The notes under the pieces are model-generated. The model was given only the letters and a program-made list of their open reading frames with translations, was not told where the DNA came from and ran no database searches. Below, piece after piece: positions 18,553 through 30,218 of a stretch of 64,000 nt of DNA. Numbering within the stretch: the stretch's first letter is position 1; the number at the start of each line of letters is the position of its first letter. The translations under genes were made by a program, and so were the position numbers. Source of the DNA: VFMC01 sp040398525 (GTDB taxonomy: Bacteria; Actinomycetota; Acidimicrobiia; Acidimicrobiales; Ilumatobacteraceae); the NCBI GenBank assembly GCA_040398525.1, contig JBBATY010000010.1:28202-92201 (forward strand). The letters run 5' to 3'.

Positions 18553-20939
18553 CCACGACCGAGCCCACCCCGTCCGCAGAGGCTCCGGCCCCGGACCCCA
18601 ACGCGGTCAGCGTCACGCTCAACGGCACGCCGATCTCGGCTCGCCGCGGCGAGCTGATCATCGCTGCTGCCGAGCGCCACGGCGAGTACATCCCCCGGTT
18701 CTGCTACCACGAGCGGATGGACCCGGTCGGCATGTGCCGGATGTGCCTGGTCGAGGTCGATGCGGGCCGCGGGCCGCAGATCATGCCGTCGTGCATGGTG
18801 GCGGTGGCGCCCGACATGAAGATCGACACCGAGTCGCCGACGGTGAAGCGGATGCAGGAGGGCGTGCTCGAGCTGCTGCTCGCCAACCACCCGCTCGACT
18901 GCCCGGTGTGCGACAAGGGCGGCGAGTGCCCGCTGCAGGACCAGACGCTGGCCTACGGGCCGGGTGAGAGCCGCTTCGTCGAGGAGAAGCGCCACTACGA
19001 AAAGCCCATCCCGATCAGCGACCTCGTCTACCTCGACCGTGAGCGCTGCATCCTCTGCGACCGCTGCACCCGCTTCGCGGACGAGGTGGCCGGCGATGCG
19101 CTGATCCACTTCACCCACCGTGGCAACGCCACGCAGGTGAACACCTTCCCCGACGAGCCGTTCGCCAGCTACTTCAGCGGCAACACGGTGCAGATCTGCC
19201 CGGTGGGTGCTCTCACGGCGAAGCCCTACCGCTTCAAGGCCCGCCCGTGGGACCTCGAGCAGTCCGAGAGCACCTGCACCACCTGCGCCGTCGGCTGCCG
19301 CGTCGTGGTGCAGTCGAGCCGCGACCAGTTGGTGCGCTACCTCGGTGTCGACAGCGATCCGGTGAACTGGGGCTGGCTGTGCGATCGCGGCCGGTTCGAC
19401 TTCGAGTCGGTCGAGAGCGACCAGCGCCTCACCACCCCGCTCGTGCGCACGGCCGACGGCCTCGTGCCCACCAGCTGGAATGCCGCCCTGGCTGCTGCAG
19501 CGCAGCTGATCACCGACGCCCGCGACGCGGGCGGTGCGGCGAGCATCGCCGTGCTCGGTGGGGCGCGTGGCACCAACGAAGATGCGTTCGCCTGGGCACG
19601 CCTGGCCCACGAGGTGATCGGTACGCCGAACACCTACCCGCAGATGGGTGACGGCCTGCCGGCCGCCGTGCTGGGGCTGCCGCGGGCCACCATCGACCAG
19701 GCCGCCTCGGCCGCCACGATCGTGCTGCTCGGGCCGGACCTCAAAGACGAGCTCCCGGTGCTCTACCTGCGTCTGCGCGACGCGGCCGAGAAGCGCCGCA
19801 GCCGGATCATCGAGTTCTCCCCGCTCACCACGGGCATGTCGCGCTACGCCTGGAAGAGCGTGCGCTACGAGCCCGGCATGCAGGCATCGGTCGTCGCGTC
19901 GACGCTCGCCGACCCCGCCGTGGCGGCACAGCTGGCCCGCGGCCCGGTGGTCGTCGTGGCCGGTCGGGCCAACCTGGCCGAGACCTCGGCCGCCACGCTC
20001 GCTGCGCTGCAGCAGGTGCTCGACGCAGCCCCCGGCGCCACCGTGCTGCCGGCCTTCCGTCGCGGCAACGTCGTCGGTGCACTGCTGGCCGGGCTGAACG
20101 ACTCGCGCGGCGGGCTGATGACCCGCGGTGTGCTCGAGGCGGCGGCCAGCGGCCGGATCGAGTGCCTCGTGCTGCTCGGCGCCGACCCGCTCGCCGACTT
20201 CCCCGACACCGACCTCGCCCGTCGGGCCCTCGCCGGTGCCCGCCGGGTCATCGCCGTCGACACCTTCCTCACGTCGAGCTCGCAGAAGGCCGACATCGTG
20301 CTGGCCGCCGCGGCCTACGCCGAGAAGGCCGGCACCACCACCAACCTCGAGGGCCGGGTCACGACGCTCAGCCAGAAGGTGACCCCGGCAGGTACGAGCC
20401 GTCCCGACTGGATGATCGCAGCCAGCTTGGCCGCAGCCCTCGGATCGGATCTGGGCATCGACTCGGTCGAGCACCTCACCGCTGGCCTGGCCGAGCAGGT
20501 CGAGGCCTTCGCGGGCATCACGCCCGCGGCGCTCGCGACGAGCCCCGACGGCATCGTGGCCGGTGCCCCTGCAGGCGTGAGCACCCTCGACAGTGGCGAG
20601 GCTCAGGTGGCCGAGCGCAATGCCTACGACTTCCGCCTCGTCGTCAGCCGCACGCTGTACGACCAGGCGGTCGGCACCGCCACCAGCTCGTCGCTCGCCC
20701 ATCTGGCTGAGCCCGCCGCCTTGCACATGCACCCGCTCGACATCGAGCGGTCGAGTGTGGTGGCCGGCGTCGAGGTGAAGCTGGTGAGCGCCCGTGGCTC
20801 GGTGGTGCTGCGCGTCGAGCCGGACGAGCGTGTGGTGCGGGGCACCGTCTGGGTGCCGTTCAACCATCCCGGGCCGAACATCGGCGAGCTCATCGATTGC
20901 CAGGCGGCGGTCACCGACGTGCGCGTGGAGAACCTCTGA
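18549..20939 (+). CDS. nuoG: NADH-quinone oxidoreductase subunit G (complex I-1)
   Basis: 796 residues, 75-kDa-type subunit. N-terminal [2Fe-2S] ligands: RFCYHERMDPVGMCRMCLVE and the Cys of MPSCM. N5-type His/Cys site: HPLDCPVCDKGGECPLQ. N4: CILCDRC and the distal CPVGAL. The extra N7-type site is present too: CTTCAVGC and the Cys of WLCDRG. The remainder is the molybdopterin-oxidoreductase-like fold without cofactor. ATGA overlap with nuoF, TGATG overlap with nuoH. It joins the NADH module to the connecting arm. Confidence 0.96.
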   Translation: MTTTEPTPSAEAPAPDPNAVSVTLNGTPISARRGELIIAAAERHGEYIPRFCYHERMDPVGMCRMCLVEVDAGRGPQIMPSCMVAVAPDMKIDTESPTVKRMQEGVLELLLANHPLDCPVCDKGGECPLQDQTLAYGPGESRFVEEKRHYEKPIPISDLVYLDRERCILCDRCTRFADEVAGDALIHFTHRGNATQVNTFPDEPFASYFSGNTVQICPVGALTAKPYRFKARPWDLEQSESTCTTCAVGCRVVVQSSRDQLVRYLGVDSDPVNWGWLCDRGRFDFESVESDQRLTTPLVRTADGLVPTSWNAALAAAAQLITDARDAGGAASIAVLGGARGTNEDAFAWARLAHEVIGTPNTYPQMGDGLPAAVLGLPRATIDQAASAATIVLLGPDLKDELPVLYLRLRDAAEKRRSRIIEFSPLTTGMSRYAWKSVRYEPGMQASVVASTLADPAVAAQLARGPVVVVAGRANLAETSAATLAALQQVLDAAPGATVLPAFRRGNVVGALLAGLNDSRGGLMTRGVLEAAASGRIECLVLLGADPLADFPDTDLARRALAGARRVIAVDTFLTSSSQKADIVLAAAAYAEKAGTTTNLEGRVTTLSQKVTPAGTSRPDWMIAASLAAALGSDLGIDSVEHLTAGLAEQVEAFAGITPAALATSPDGIVAGAPAGVSTLDSGEAQVAERNAYDFRLVVSRTLYDQAVGTATSSSLAHLAEPAALHMHPLDIERSSVVAGVEVKLVSARGSVVLRVEPDERVVRGTVWVPFNHPGPNIGELIDCQAAVTDVRVENL

Positions 20940-22162
20940 TGCTGGCCCTCGACCCACTGCTCATCGGCGACCTCGACCTGCGCGCGGTGCTCATCGTGCT
21001 GGTGAAGGTCGTCCTGGTGTTCGGCGTCGGCCTCGTCGCCACGATGCTGATGGTCTGGTTCGAGCGCAAGGTCGTCGCCGGCATGCAGAACCGGATCGGG
21101 CCGAACAAGGCCGGTCCGTTCGGCATCCTGCAGACCCTCGCCGACGGCATCAAGCTGTTCTTCAAAGAGGACCTGGTCCCCGAACGGGCCGACCGGTTCG
21201 TGTTCAAGCTGGCCCCGTACCTGTCGTTCGTCCCGGCCTTCATGGTGTGGGCCGTCATCCCGCTCGGCGGCGACTTCAGCAACGGCAAGGACGGCACGAT
21301 CGTGCTGTTCGGTCGCGAGACCAAGGCGCAGTTGGCCGATCCGCAGATCGGTGTGCTGCTGTTGCTCGCCCTGAGCGCCATCGCGGTGTACGGCATCATG
21401 CTCGCCGGGTGGTCGTCGGGCTCGAAGTACCCGCTGCTCGGCTCGGTGCGCGCCTCGGCGCAGATGGTCAGCTACGAGGCGGCGCTCGGCCTGAGCCTGG
21501 CCTCGGTGCTGCTGCTCGCCGGCACGCTCAGCACGAGCGGCATCGTCGGCGCCCAGTTCGGGATCACCAACTGGCACCTCATCTCCACCGGCTTCGTGCC
21601 GTTCATCATCTTCCTCATCGCCGCCACCGCCGAGCTGAACCGTCCGCCGTTCGATCTCGTCGAAGCCGAGCAGGAGCTCGTCGGCGGGTTCAACACCGAG
21701 TACTCGAGCATCCGCTTCGCCCTGTTCTTCCTGGCCGAGTTCATGAACACGATCACGATGAGCGCGGTCATCGTCACCCTGTTCCTCGGTGGGCCGCAGC
21801 CGCTGCGCATCGACATCGGCGGGCTGGAGTGGGACGGCAACCTCTACCTCGGGCCGCTCAACGGCACCGTCTGGCTGCTGCTCAAGGTGCTGCTGTTCCT
21901 GTACGCCTACGTGTGGTTCCGGGCCACGCTGCCCCGCCTGCGCTACGACCAACTGATGAACCTCGGCTGGAAGGTGCTCATCCCGCTGTCGCTCGCCTGG
22001 CTGCTGCTGCTGGCCTCGTTCCGGCTCGCCCAGGATCAGGGCTGGAACCGGGTGCTGGTGGCGGTCATCGCCGTGGTGGTCGCCGGGTTGTGCGCAGCGC
22101 TGCTGCTGGCAGCGATGAAGGTGAGCGCCCGCAACCGCGAACGAGAAGGGGCCATGTACTGA
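20939..22162 (+). CDS. nuoH: NADH-quinone oxidoreductase subunit H (complex I-1)
   Basis: 407 residues, ND1-type membrane subunit at the junction with the peripheral arm. Family motifs: ERKVVAGMQNRIGPNKAGPFG, the acidic loop ELNRPPFDLVEAEQELVGGFNTEYS (quoted in parts: NRPPFDLVEAEQELV, GFNTEYS), and eight or more hydrophobic helices. The C-terminus is about 70 residues longer than in E. coli, with an extra helix and basic tail, as in other actinobacteria. The frame is open 14 codons upstream, but the ATG at 20939 with TGATG coupling to nuoG fits the operon pattern. Confidence 0.96.
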   Translation: MLALDPLLIGDLDLRAVLIVLVKVVLVFGVGLVATMLMVWFERKVVAGMQNRIGPNKAGPFGILQTLADGIKLFFKEDLVPERADRFVFKLAPYLSFVPAFMVWAVIPLGGDFSNGKDGTIVLFGRETKAQLADPQIGVLLLLALSAIAVYGIMLAGWSSGSKYPLLGSVRASAQMVSYEAALGLSLASVLLLAGTLSTSGIVGAQFGITNWHLISTGFVPFIIFLIAATAELNRPPFDLVEAEQELVGGFNTEYSSIRFALFFLAEFMNTITMSAVIVTLFLGGPQPLRIDIGGLEWDGNLYLGPLNGTVWLLLKVLLFLYAYVWFRATLPRLRYDQLMNLGWKVLIPLSLAWLLLLASFRLAQDQGWNRVLVAVIAVVVAGLCAALLLAAMKVSARNREREGAMY

Positions 22163-22857
22163 TGGGGTACCTCGAGGGATTCGCCGTCACGCTGAAGCAG
22201 CACCGCCTGTTCGGCGGCAAGCGCGTGACCACCCAGTACTCGGGTGGCCGGGTGGCGAAGAAGGGCAAGGCGGTCGAGGACCGCGACGAGAAGATCGACA
22301 AGCCCGAGCGCCTGCACGGCCGCCACGTCCTCAACCGCTACGAGGACGGCATGGAGAAGTGCATCGGCTGCGAGCTGTGCGCCGGTGTCTGCCCGGCCAA
22401 GTGCATCTACGTCCGCGGTGCCGACAACGATCCGGAGAACCCGACCTCGCCGGGCGAGCGCTTCGGCTTCGTCTACGAGATCAACTACCTGCGCTGCATC
22501 CACTGTGATCTGTGCGTCGAGGCCTGCCCGACCGAGGCGATCACCGAGAGCAAGCTGTTCGAGTTCAGCTTCACCAGCCGGCAGGACGCCATCTACACCA
22601 AGACCGAGCTCGTCGTCGACGATCAGGGTCGGCCGCAACGCCTTCCCTGGGAGGACTGGCGTGACGGTGAGGACCTCCTCACGAGCGGCTGGATGCGCGC
22701 AACGTCGCCGTCGGGCGACGCCGACTTCATCGGCGAGGTGGGCTGGAGCAGCGAGCTCGGCCACGGCACGCGTGCGGCCGAGCCCAAGCAGGACGTCGCC
22801 GACGCGACCGCGAAGACCGTGCGCACAATCGCACGGGGTGGGCAGGGGCAGCACTGA
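22162..22857 (+). CDS. nuoI: NADH-quinone oxidoreductase subunit I (complex I-1)
   Basis: 231 residues, 23-kDa-type ferredoxin subunit with clusters N6a and N6b. Motifs CIGCELCAGVCPAKC and CIHCDLCVEACPTEA. Residues 25-50 are a basic linker; the C-terminal 60 residues are a low-complexity tail ending RGGQGQH, not part of the fold. TGATG overlap with nuoH and with nuoJ. Confidence 0.96.
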   Translation: MGYLEGFAVTLKQHRLFGGKRVTTQYSGGRVAKKGKAVEDRDEKIDKPERLHGRHVLNRYEDGMEKCIGCELCAGVCPAKCIYVRGADNDPENPTSPGERFGFVYEINYLRCIHCDLCVEACPTEAITESKLFEFSFTSRQDAIYTKTELVVDDQGRPQRLPWEDWRDGEDLLTSGWMRATSPSGDADFIGEVGWSSELGHGTRAAEPKQDVADATAKTVRTIARGGQGQH

Positions 22858-23402
22858 TGGAGTTGGTGGTCTTCGTCTGCGCCGCAGCCATGGTGCTCGG
22901 TGGCGCGATCGGTGTGGTGGTACGCAGCCATCCGGTGCACGCTGCGCTGAGTCTGGTGCTCACCCTGTTCGGCGTGGCAGTGCTGTTCGTCGCTCAGGAG
23001 GCGCATTTCCTCGCAGCCGTGCAGGTGATCGTCTACGCCGGTGCGATCGTGGTGCTCTTCCTGTTCGTGATCATGCTGCTCGGCGTCGACCGGGTGGAAG
23101 ACATCGATGTCGAGCCGATCCCCGTGCAGCGCCCGCTCGCGATCATCGTCGGCATCGGCCTGCTGTCCGTGCTCGTCACGGCGGTGGTGCAGGCGAGCTC
23201 GGCGGTCGTCGCCGGGTCCGGTTCGGGCCTCGACGACGCCACGGTCACCGGCGATCACGACAGCAATGTGCGCCAGATCGCACGCAGCCTGTTCGGTGAC
23301 TACGTGTTCGCCTTCGAGTTGGTGTCGGTGCTGCTCGTGGTGGCAGTGGTGGCGACGGTGCTGCTGTCGCGACGCCCCGACAAGACGGGAGGCCCACGAT
23401 GA
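22857..23402 (+). CDS. nuoJ: NADH-quinone oxidoreductase subunit J (complex I-1)
   Basis: 181 residues, ND6-type subunit with five hydrophobic helices. The conserved third-helix motif is visible as VQVIVYAGAIVVLFLFVIML, the segment that forms the pi-bulge helix of ND6. A soluble loop of about 40 residues separates helices 4 and 5. Overlaps nuoK by four bases. Confidence 0.95.
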   Translation: MELVVFVCAAAMVLGGAIGVVVRSHPVHAALSLVLTLFGVAVLFVAQEAHFLAAVQVIVYAGAIVVLFLFVIMLLGVDRVEDIDVEPIPVQRPLAIIVGIGLLSVLVTAVVQASSAVVAGSGSGLDDATVTGDHDSNVRQIARSLFGDYVFAFELVSVLLVVAVVATVLLSRRPDKTGGPR

Positions 23403-23725
23403 CGGCCGTCCTCGCCATCGCGACGCCCACCACCACGTGGTACCTGGTGCTCGCGGCGATGCTGTTCACCGTCGGGGCAGTGGGCGTGCTCGTGCGCCGC
23501 AACCCGCTGGTGATGTTCATGTGCATCGAGCTGATGCTCAACGCCGTCAACCTGACCTTCGTCGCCCTGGCGAAGCGCCTCGGTGACATCGGCGGGCAGA
23601 CGACGGTGTTCTTCGTGATGGTGGTGGCTGCGGCCGAGGTGGTGGTCGGCCTCGGCATCGTGGTGGCGATCCTGCGTCGCCGACCCGGTGCCACGGCCGA
23701 CGACCTCGCGGAGCTGAAGGGCTGA
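23399..23725 (+). CDS. nuoK: NADH-quinone oxidoreductase subunit K (complex I-1)
   Basis: 108 residues, ND4L-type, three helices. The two buried glutamates of the proton path are present, in MFMCIELMLNAVNLTF and AAAEVVVGLGIVVAI. Ends DDLAELKG, the usual NuoK end. Starts four bases inside nuoJ and stops two bases before nuoL. Confidence 0.96.
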   Translation: MTAVLAIATPTTTWYLVLAAMLFTVGAVGVLVRRNPLVMFMCIELMLNAVNLTFVALAKRLGDIGGQTTVFFVMVVAAAEVVVGLGIVVAILRRRPGATADDLAELKG

Positions 23726-23727
23726 CC

Positions 23728-25640
23728 ATGCTCGATCTCGTCTGGCTCGTGCCCCTGTTCCCGCTGGTCGGGTTCGTGGTGATCCTCCTCGGCGGCCGCC
23801 GTCTCGGCGACCCGAAGGCCGGCTACCTCGCCACCGCGATGGTGGCGCTGTCGTTCCTCGCCTCGGTGGGTGTGCTCGCCGAGCTCTGGTCGCGCGACCC
23901 CGAGGAACGGCGTCACGTCGTGTCGCTGTTCTCGTGGGTGCCCGTCGGCTCGCTGCAGGTCGACCTCGCCTTCCTGGTCGACCCGCTCAGCATCACGATG
24001 TGCCTGTTCATCACCGGTATCGGTGCGCTCATCCACCTGTACGCCACCGGCTACATGCACGGCGACCCGCGGTTCTCGAAGTTCTTCCTCTACCTCAACC
24101 TGTTCGTGCTCAGCATGCTGCTGCTGGTGCTGGGTGAGAACCTGCTCGTCACCTTCCTCGGCTGGGAAGGTGTGGGTGCCTGCTCGTACTTCCTGATCTC
24201 GTTCTGGCACGAGCGCGAGAGCGCGGCGACCGCCGGCAAGAAGGCCTTCGTCACCAACCGCGTCGGTGACTGGGGCGTGATGATGGCGATGTTCCTCGCC
24301 TTCGAAGCCGTCGGCACGATCAGCTACGGCGGCATCAACGCCGCTGCCGAGTCGGGCGCGATGTCGCAGACGACGGCGACCGCCATCGCGATGATGTTGT
24401 TCGTCGGTGCCGCCGGCAAGAGCGCCCAGCTCCCGCTCTACCTGTGGCTCCCCGACGCGATGGAGGGCCCCACTCCGGTGAGCGCGCTCATCCACGCCGC
24501 CACGATGGTGACCGCAGGCGTGTTCTTGATGACCCGCGTCAACCCGGTCCTCGAAGTGGCTGCCGACTGGGCGCCGACGCTGATCGCCATCGTCGGCCTG
24601 GCCACGGCGCTGTTCGCCGCCACGATCGCCGTGGCGCAGAACGACATCAAGAAGGTGCTGGCCTACTCGACGGTGAGCCAGCTCGGCTTCATGTTCATGG
24701 CCATCGGATCGGGCGCCTACGTCGCGGCGATCTTCCACATGGTCACCCACGCCTTCTTCAAGGCCCTGCTCTTCCTCGGGTCGGGCTCGGTCATCCACGG
24801 CATGCACCACGAGCAGGACATGCGCAAGATGGGCGCGCTACGTGCGCTCATGCCGGTCACGGCGATCACGTTCATCATCGGCTGGTTGGCCATCGCCGGC
24901 GTGCCGCCGTTCGCCGGCTTCTGGAGCAAGGACGAGATCCTGCTCTTCGCCTTCGCCAAGAGCCCCGTGCTGTACGTGCTCGGCCTGGTCGCCGCCGTGC
25001 TGACCGCGTACTACATGACCCGCCAAGTGGTGATGGTGTTCTTCGGCGAGGCCCGGTGGCACGACGCCCACGACGAGCACGGCGCGCACGGCGACTTCAC
25101 CCCGCACGAGAGCCCGAAGATCATGCTCCTCCCGCTCGTGGTGCTGGCGGTGCTCTCGACGATCGGTGGCGCGTTGCAGCTGCCCTTCGCGAAGAGCCTC
25201 CACCACCTCGAGAGCTGGCTGCATCCCGTCGTCGAGTTCGGTGAGGCCGACATCCACTCGACGTGGGCCTACAAGAACAAGTACGTCCTGTTGGCAGTCG
25301 CGGTCGTGGTGGCGCTCGCAGGCATCGCCGCCGCCGTCGCGGTCTACGTCAAGAAGCGACGACCGCCCATCGAGCCGGTCGTGCTCGAACAGGCTTGGTA
25401 CTACGACAAGGCAGTCACCGACTTCATGGGTGGCCCGGGTCGCAAGGCCTTCGCCCGCATCGCCTGGTTCGACTCCACCGTCATCGACGGAGCCGTGAAC
25501 GGAGTCGCCCGACTGGTTCGTGGTTCGTCGTCGGGGCTGCGCCGCACCCAGAGCGGCTTCGTGCGCCAGTACGCAGCACTGCTCGGTGTGGGCGTGGTGC
25601 TCCTGCTGGTCTGGTTCGTCGTGATCCGGGGGATCATCTG

Positions 25641-25641
<1 letters not shown>
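23728..25641 (+). CDS. nuoL: NADH-quinone oxidoreductase subunit L (complex I-1)
   Basis: 637 residues, ND5-type antiporter-like proton pump at the distal end. The key pump residues are in place: Glu in FLGWEGVGACSYFLI and Lys in AAGKSAQLPLYLWLPDAMEG. The C-terminal part carries the long lateral helix and final membrane helix. A short His/Asp-rich loop (WHDAHDEHGAHGDFTPHE) lies before it, a smaller version of the one in the second NuoL. Stop overlaps the nuoM start by one base. Confidence 0.97.
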
Positions 25642-27175
<1,534 letters not shown>

Positions 27176-27179
<4 letters not shown>

Positions 27180-28708
27180 TCGCTGCCGACACCCTGCAAG
27201 GGCCGGCCATCGACTGGTTCGCCGTCAGCCCGCTGTTGATCCTCCTCGGTGGGGGTCTGGTGCTGCTCGTCGTCGGTGCGCTCACCCCGCGCTGGCCGCG
27301 TGGCCTCTACGCCATCGTGTGCGCAGTGTCGGCCGGGGCCGCGCTGGTGATGAGCACGGTGCTGTGGGACGACATCTCCGACAACGGTGCCAGAGCGATC
27401 GTCGGCAATGCCGTCGCCTTCGACGCCTTCTCGATGTTCGTCTCGATCGCGATCTGCCTCGCCCTGATCCTCGTGTCGATGCTGACCGCCGACTACCTCG
27501 AGCGCGAGGACCTCGATGGGCCGGAGATCTACGCCCTGTACCTGATGGCGGCGATCGGCGCCATCGTCATGGCGGCGGCGAACGACCTGTTGGTGATCTT
27601 CCTCGGCCTCGAGGTGCTCTCGCTCGCCCTCTACACGTTGGCCGCCAGCCACCGTCGGCGTCTGGCGAGCCAGGAGAGCGGCCTCAAGTACTTCCTGCTC
27701 GGCGGGTTCGCCTCGGCCTTCTTCCTCTACGGCGTGGCGCTCATCTACGGCACCGCGGGCAGCACCAACATCGGCGAGATCGTCCGCGAGTTCAGCACCC
27801 GTGTGCAGACCGAGCGCACCGACGCGCTGGCTCTCGCCGGCATCGCCCTACTCGTGGTCGGCCTGGCGTTCAAGGTCGCCGCCGTGCCGTTCCACGTGTG
27901 GACCCCCGATGTGTACCAGGGTGCGCCCAGCCCGGTCACCGCGTTCATGGCCTCGGTGGGCAAGGCGGCGGCGTTCGCGGCGATGCTGCGGGTGCTCGTC
28001 TACGCGCTGCCGGCCTGGCGCGACGACTGGCGCCCAGCGATCTGGGCCCTTGCTGCGCTGACGGTGGTGATCGGCTCGACCCTGGCGGTGGTGCAGACCG
28101 ACGTGAAGCGCATGCTCGCCTTCTCGTCGATCAGCCACGCCGGTTTCCTGCTGGTCGGTGTCGAGGCGGCCGCCCATACTGCGGGCGAGACCGAGGTGGG
28201 CACCGGGGTGTCGTCGACGCTGCTGTACCTGATGATCTACGGCGTGATGGTGGTCGGCACCTTCGCCGTGGTCGGCCTGGTCGGCCGCACCGGCGACGGC
28301 GCCACCGACATCGGCGCCTTCCGTGGCCTCGGCCGCACCAAGCCGCTGCTCGCCGTGGGCATGACCGTGCTGCTGCTCGCCCAGGCGGGCATGCCGGTGA
28401 CCTCCGGGTTCGTCGCCAAGTTCGGCGTGATCAAGGCTGCGGTCGAGGAGGAGAGCTGGGTGCTCGCCGTCATCGCGATGGTGGCCTCGGTGATCGCCGC
28501 GTTCGTCTACCTGCGGATCATGATCAGCATGTGGGCGGCAGGACCGGAGGCCGGCGACGACGCTCGCGAGCCGGTGCGCATCCCGCTGGCCAGTGGCCTG
28601 GCCATCCTCGCCGCCGTCGGCTTCACGCTGGTGGTGGGCATCGCTCCGGGCTGGCTGGTGTCGGCATCGGAGAACGCCACCGCGCTGATGCGCGGCATGC
28701 TCCCCTGA
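27176..28708 (+). CDS. nuoN: NADH-quinone oxidoreductase subunit N (complex I-1)
   Basis: 510 residues, ND2-type antiporter-like subunit. Pump residues: Glu in IFLGLEVLSLALYTLAA and Lys in LAFKVAAVPFHVWTPDVYQG. GTG start overlapping the nuoM stop by four bases. Last gene of the 14-gene set; it faces the stop of a convergent amidotransferase gene 34 bases away. No obvious hairpin terminator was seen in that gap. Confidence 0.97.
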
Positions 28709-28742
28709 CCGTCGTCGACCTCAGCGTCGATTGCGCGGCGCG

Positions 28743-29459
28743 TCAGGCCGGGTGGCCGTCGCGGGCGCGTCGGACGAGCTCGTCGAACAGGCGCTGCTGG
28801 GCCGGTTCGGCCGAGGTGGTGTCTTCGGGATGCCACTGCACGCCGACGATCCAACTGGCCGCGGCGAGCTCGACGGCTTCGACCAGACCGTGCTCGTCGA
28901 CCGCGACAGGCACGATGCCCTCGCCCAGTCGGTCGAGGCCCTGGTGGTGCACCGAGTAGCAGTGACGCAGCGCGGTGGCCCCCAGTGCCGACGCGAGCCG
29001 CGTGCCGCCGGCGACCTCGACCGGGTGCTCGCACATCCAGTGGCCCTCGGCCGACAGGTCCTGGACGAGGGTGCCACCCTGCGACACGTTGAGCACCTGC
29101 ATGCCGCGGCAGATCGCGAGCACCGGCAGGTCGCGCTCGATCGCCGCGCGGATCATCGTCAGGTCGAACTCGTCGTGCAGGCTCACCATGCCGTACAGCG
29201 AGTCGGTGGTGGGCTGCTGGCCGTAGCGGTGCGGCTCGATGTCGCCGCCGCCGGGCAGCAGCAGGCCGTCGAGGCGGTCGAGGTAGGCGTCGGCGAGCTG
29301 CGGCGCCCGGGGGAGCGGTGGCAGCAGCACCGGGAGCCCGCCGGCTGTGGCGACCGCACGGCTGTAGGGCTGGCTGCTCGAGAAGGCGTCGCGACGGCCC
29401 TCGTCGGAGAACGACAGCACGCGGCCGATGATGCCGATGAGCGGCGGGCTGTCAGCCAC
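28743..29459 (-). CDS. PuuD-like gamma-glutamyl-GABA hydrolase (class I amidotransferase fold), copy 1
   Basis: 238 residues. Peptidase C26-type fold: oxyanion motif LLLPGGGDIEPHRYG, nucleophile Cys in AICRGMQVLNVSQGG, and His/Glu in VGVQWHPEDT. Such proteins remove gamma-linked glutamate, for example from gamma-glutamyl-GABA in polyamine breakdown. The minus-strand frame runs 173 codons further upstream, but that part lies inside copy 2; the GTG at 29459 gives an 8-base overlap with the copy-2 stop and a family-like N-terminus (PPLIGIIGRV). The two copies share overall design and several motifs, consistent with an old tandem duplication. Substrate not provable here. Confidence 0.85.
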   Translation of the reverse strand: MADSPPLIGIIGRVLSFSDEGRRDAFSSSQPYSRAVATAGGLPVLLPPLPRAPQLADAYLDRLDGLLLPGGGDIEPHRYGQQPTTDSLYGMVSLHDEFDLTMIRAAIERDLPVLAICRGMQVLNVSQGGTLVQDLSAEGHWMCEHPVEVAGGTRLASALGATALRHCYSVHHQGLDRLGEGIVPVAVDEHGLVEAVELAAASWIVGVQWHPEDTTSAEPAQQRLFDELVRRARDGHPA

Positions 29460-30153
29460 TGCGCCCGGCCTGACGGACGAGGTGGTCGAACAGTCGTTGC
29501 TGCTGCGCGTCGTTGCCGGCGGTGTCCTCCGGGTGCCACTGCACACCAACGGCCCAGCGGCACTGCTCGGCTTCGATTGCCTCGGGGATCCCGTCGGCCG
29601 CAGCCCCGACGACCCGCAGGCCGTCGCCGAGGCGGGCGACGGCCTGGTGGTGCACGCTGTGGCAGGCATCGGCGCGGGTCGAGCCGAGTGCAGCGGCGAG
29701 CCGGCTGTCGGGCTCGACATCGACCGGGTGCAGGCGCAGCCAGTGGTCCTCGGAGCCGATGTGCTGCACCAGGGTGCCGCCGAGCGCGACGTTGAGCACC
29801 TGCATGCCGCGGCAGATGGCGAGCATCGGCAGATCGGCGGCGACTGCCGCACGGACGAGCTCGATCTCGACCTCGTCGTGCTCGGCGACGATGCCGTAGA
29901 GCTGCTCGGCGCTCGGCTCCTCGCCGTAGCGACGTGGGTCGACGTCGCCGCCACCGTGGAGCACGAGCGCGTCGACACGCCCGACGAGGTCGGCGAACCG
30001 GTCGGTGAGCGAGGGGATCGGGGGCAGCATCAGCGGCACACCACCGGCGCGTTCGACGGCGCGGAAGTAGGTCTGGCCGGCGGCGAACGACGCGCCGCGG
30101 ACGCCCTTGGACTCGGGGCTGAGCCGGCCGACGATGAGCACGTGGGGAACCAT
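29452..30153 (-). CDS. PuuD-like gamma-glutamyl-GABA hydrolase (class I amidotransferase fold), copy 2
   Basis: 233 residues. Same family as its downstream neighbour: VLHGGGDVDPRRYGEE, nucleophile Cys in AICRGMQVLNVALGG, catalytic His/Glu in VGVQWHPEDTAG. Start ATG at 30153 (MVPHVLIVGRLSP) preferred to the ATG three codons upstream because a CAGAAT -10-like box ends exactly 7 bases before it. Translation of copy 1 is coupled by overlap. It is divergent from an aldehyde dehydrogenase gene, which fits a gamma-glutamyl or GABA catabolic unit, although PuuA- and PuuB-type genes are not in this window. Confidence 0.85.
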   Translation of the reverse strand: MVPHVLIVGRLSPESKGVRGASFAAGQTYFRAVERAGGVPLMLPPIPSLTDRFADLVGRVDALVLHGGGDVDPRRYGEEPSAEQLYGIVAEHDEVEIELVRAAVAADLPMLAICRGMQVLNVALGGTLVQHIGSEDHWLRLHPVDVEPDSRLAAALGSTRADACHSVHHQAVARLGDGLRVVGAAADGIPEAIEAEQCRWAVGVQWHPEDTAGNDAQQQRLFDHLVRQAGRSG

Positions 30154-30160
30154 CGTGCCC

Positions 30161-30166
30161 ATTCTG
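30161..30166 (-). promoter_or_regulatory. Predicted -10 box of amidotransferase pair (leaderless)
   Basis: Minus-strand CAGAAT, 7 bases before the ATG at 30153. The mirror-image box for the divergent dehydrogenase gene has the same sequence (30207-30212), so both -35 regions would fall on about the same bases near 30184-30189. Confidence 0.42.
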
Positions 30167-30206
30167 TCGTCACCGCTCGTGGTTTCACCGACTCCGGCGC
30201 GACTGT

Positions 30207-30212
30207 CAGAAT
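30207..30212 (+). promoter_or_regulatory. Predicted -10 box of aldehyde dehydrogenase gene (leaderless)
   Basis: CAGAAT, 6 bases before the GTG at 30219. Pairs with the identical box on the other strand at 30161-30166. Confidence 0.42.
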
Positions 30213-30218
30213 CGGCGC

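Noticed and set aside
29459..29978. Longer version of the first PuuD-like protein reaching to 29978
   Set aside because: The added 173 codons overlap the second copy in another frame and resemble nothing; the GTG at 29459 gives a normal family N-terminus.
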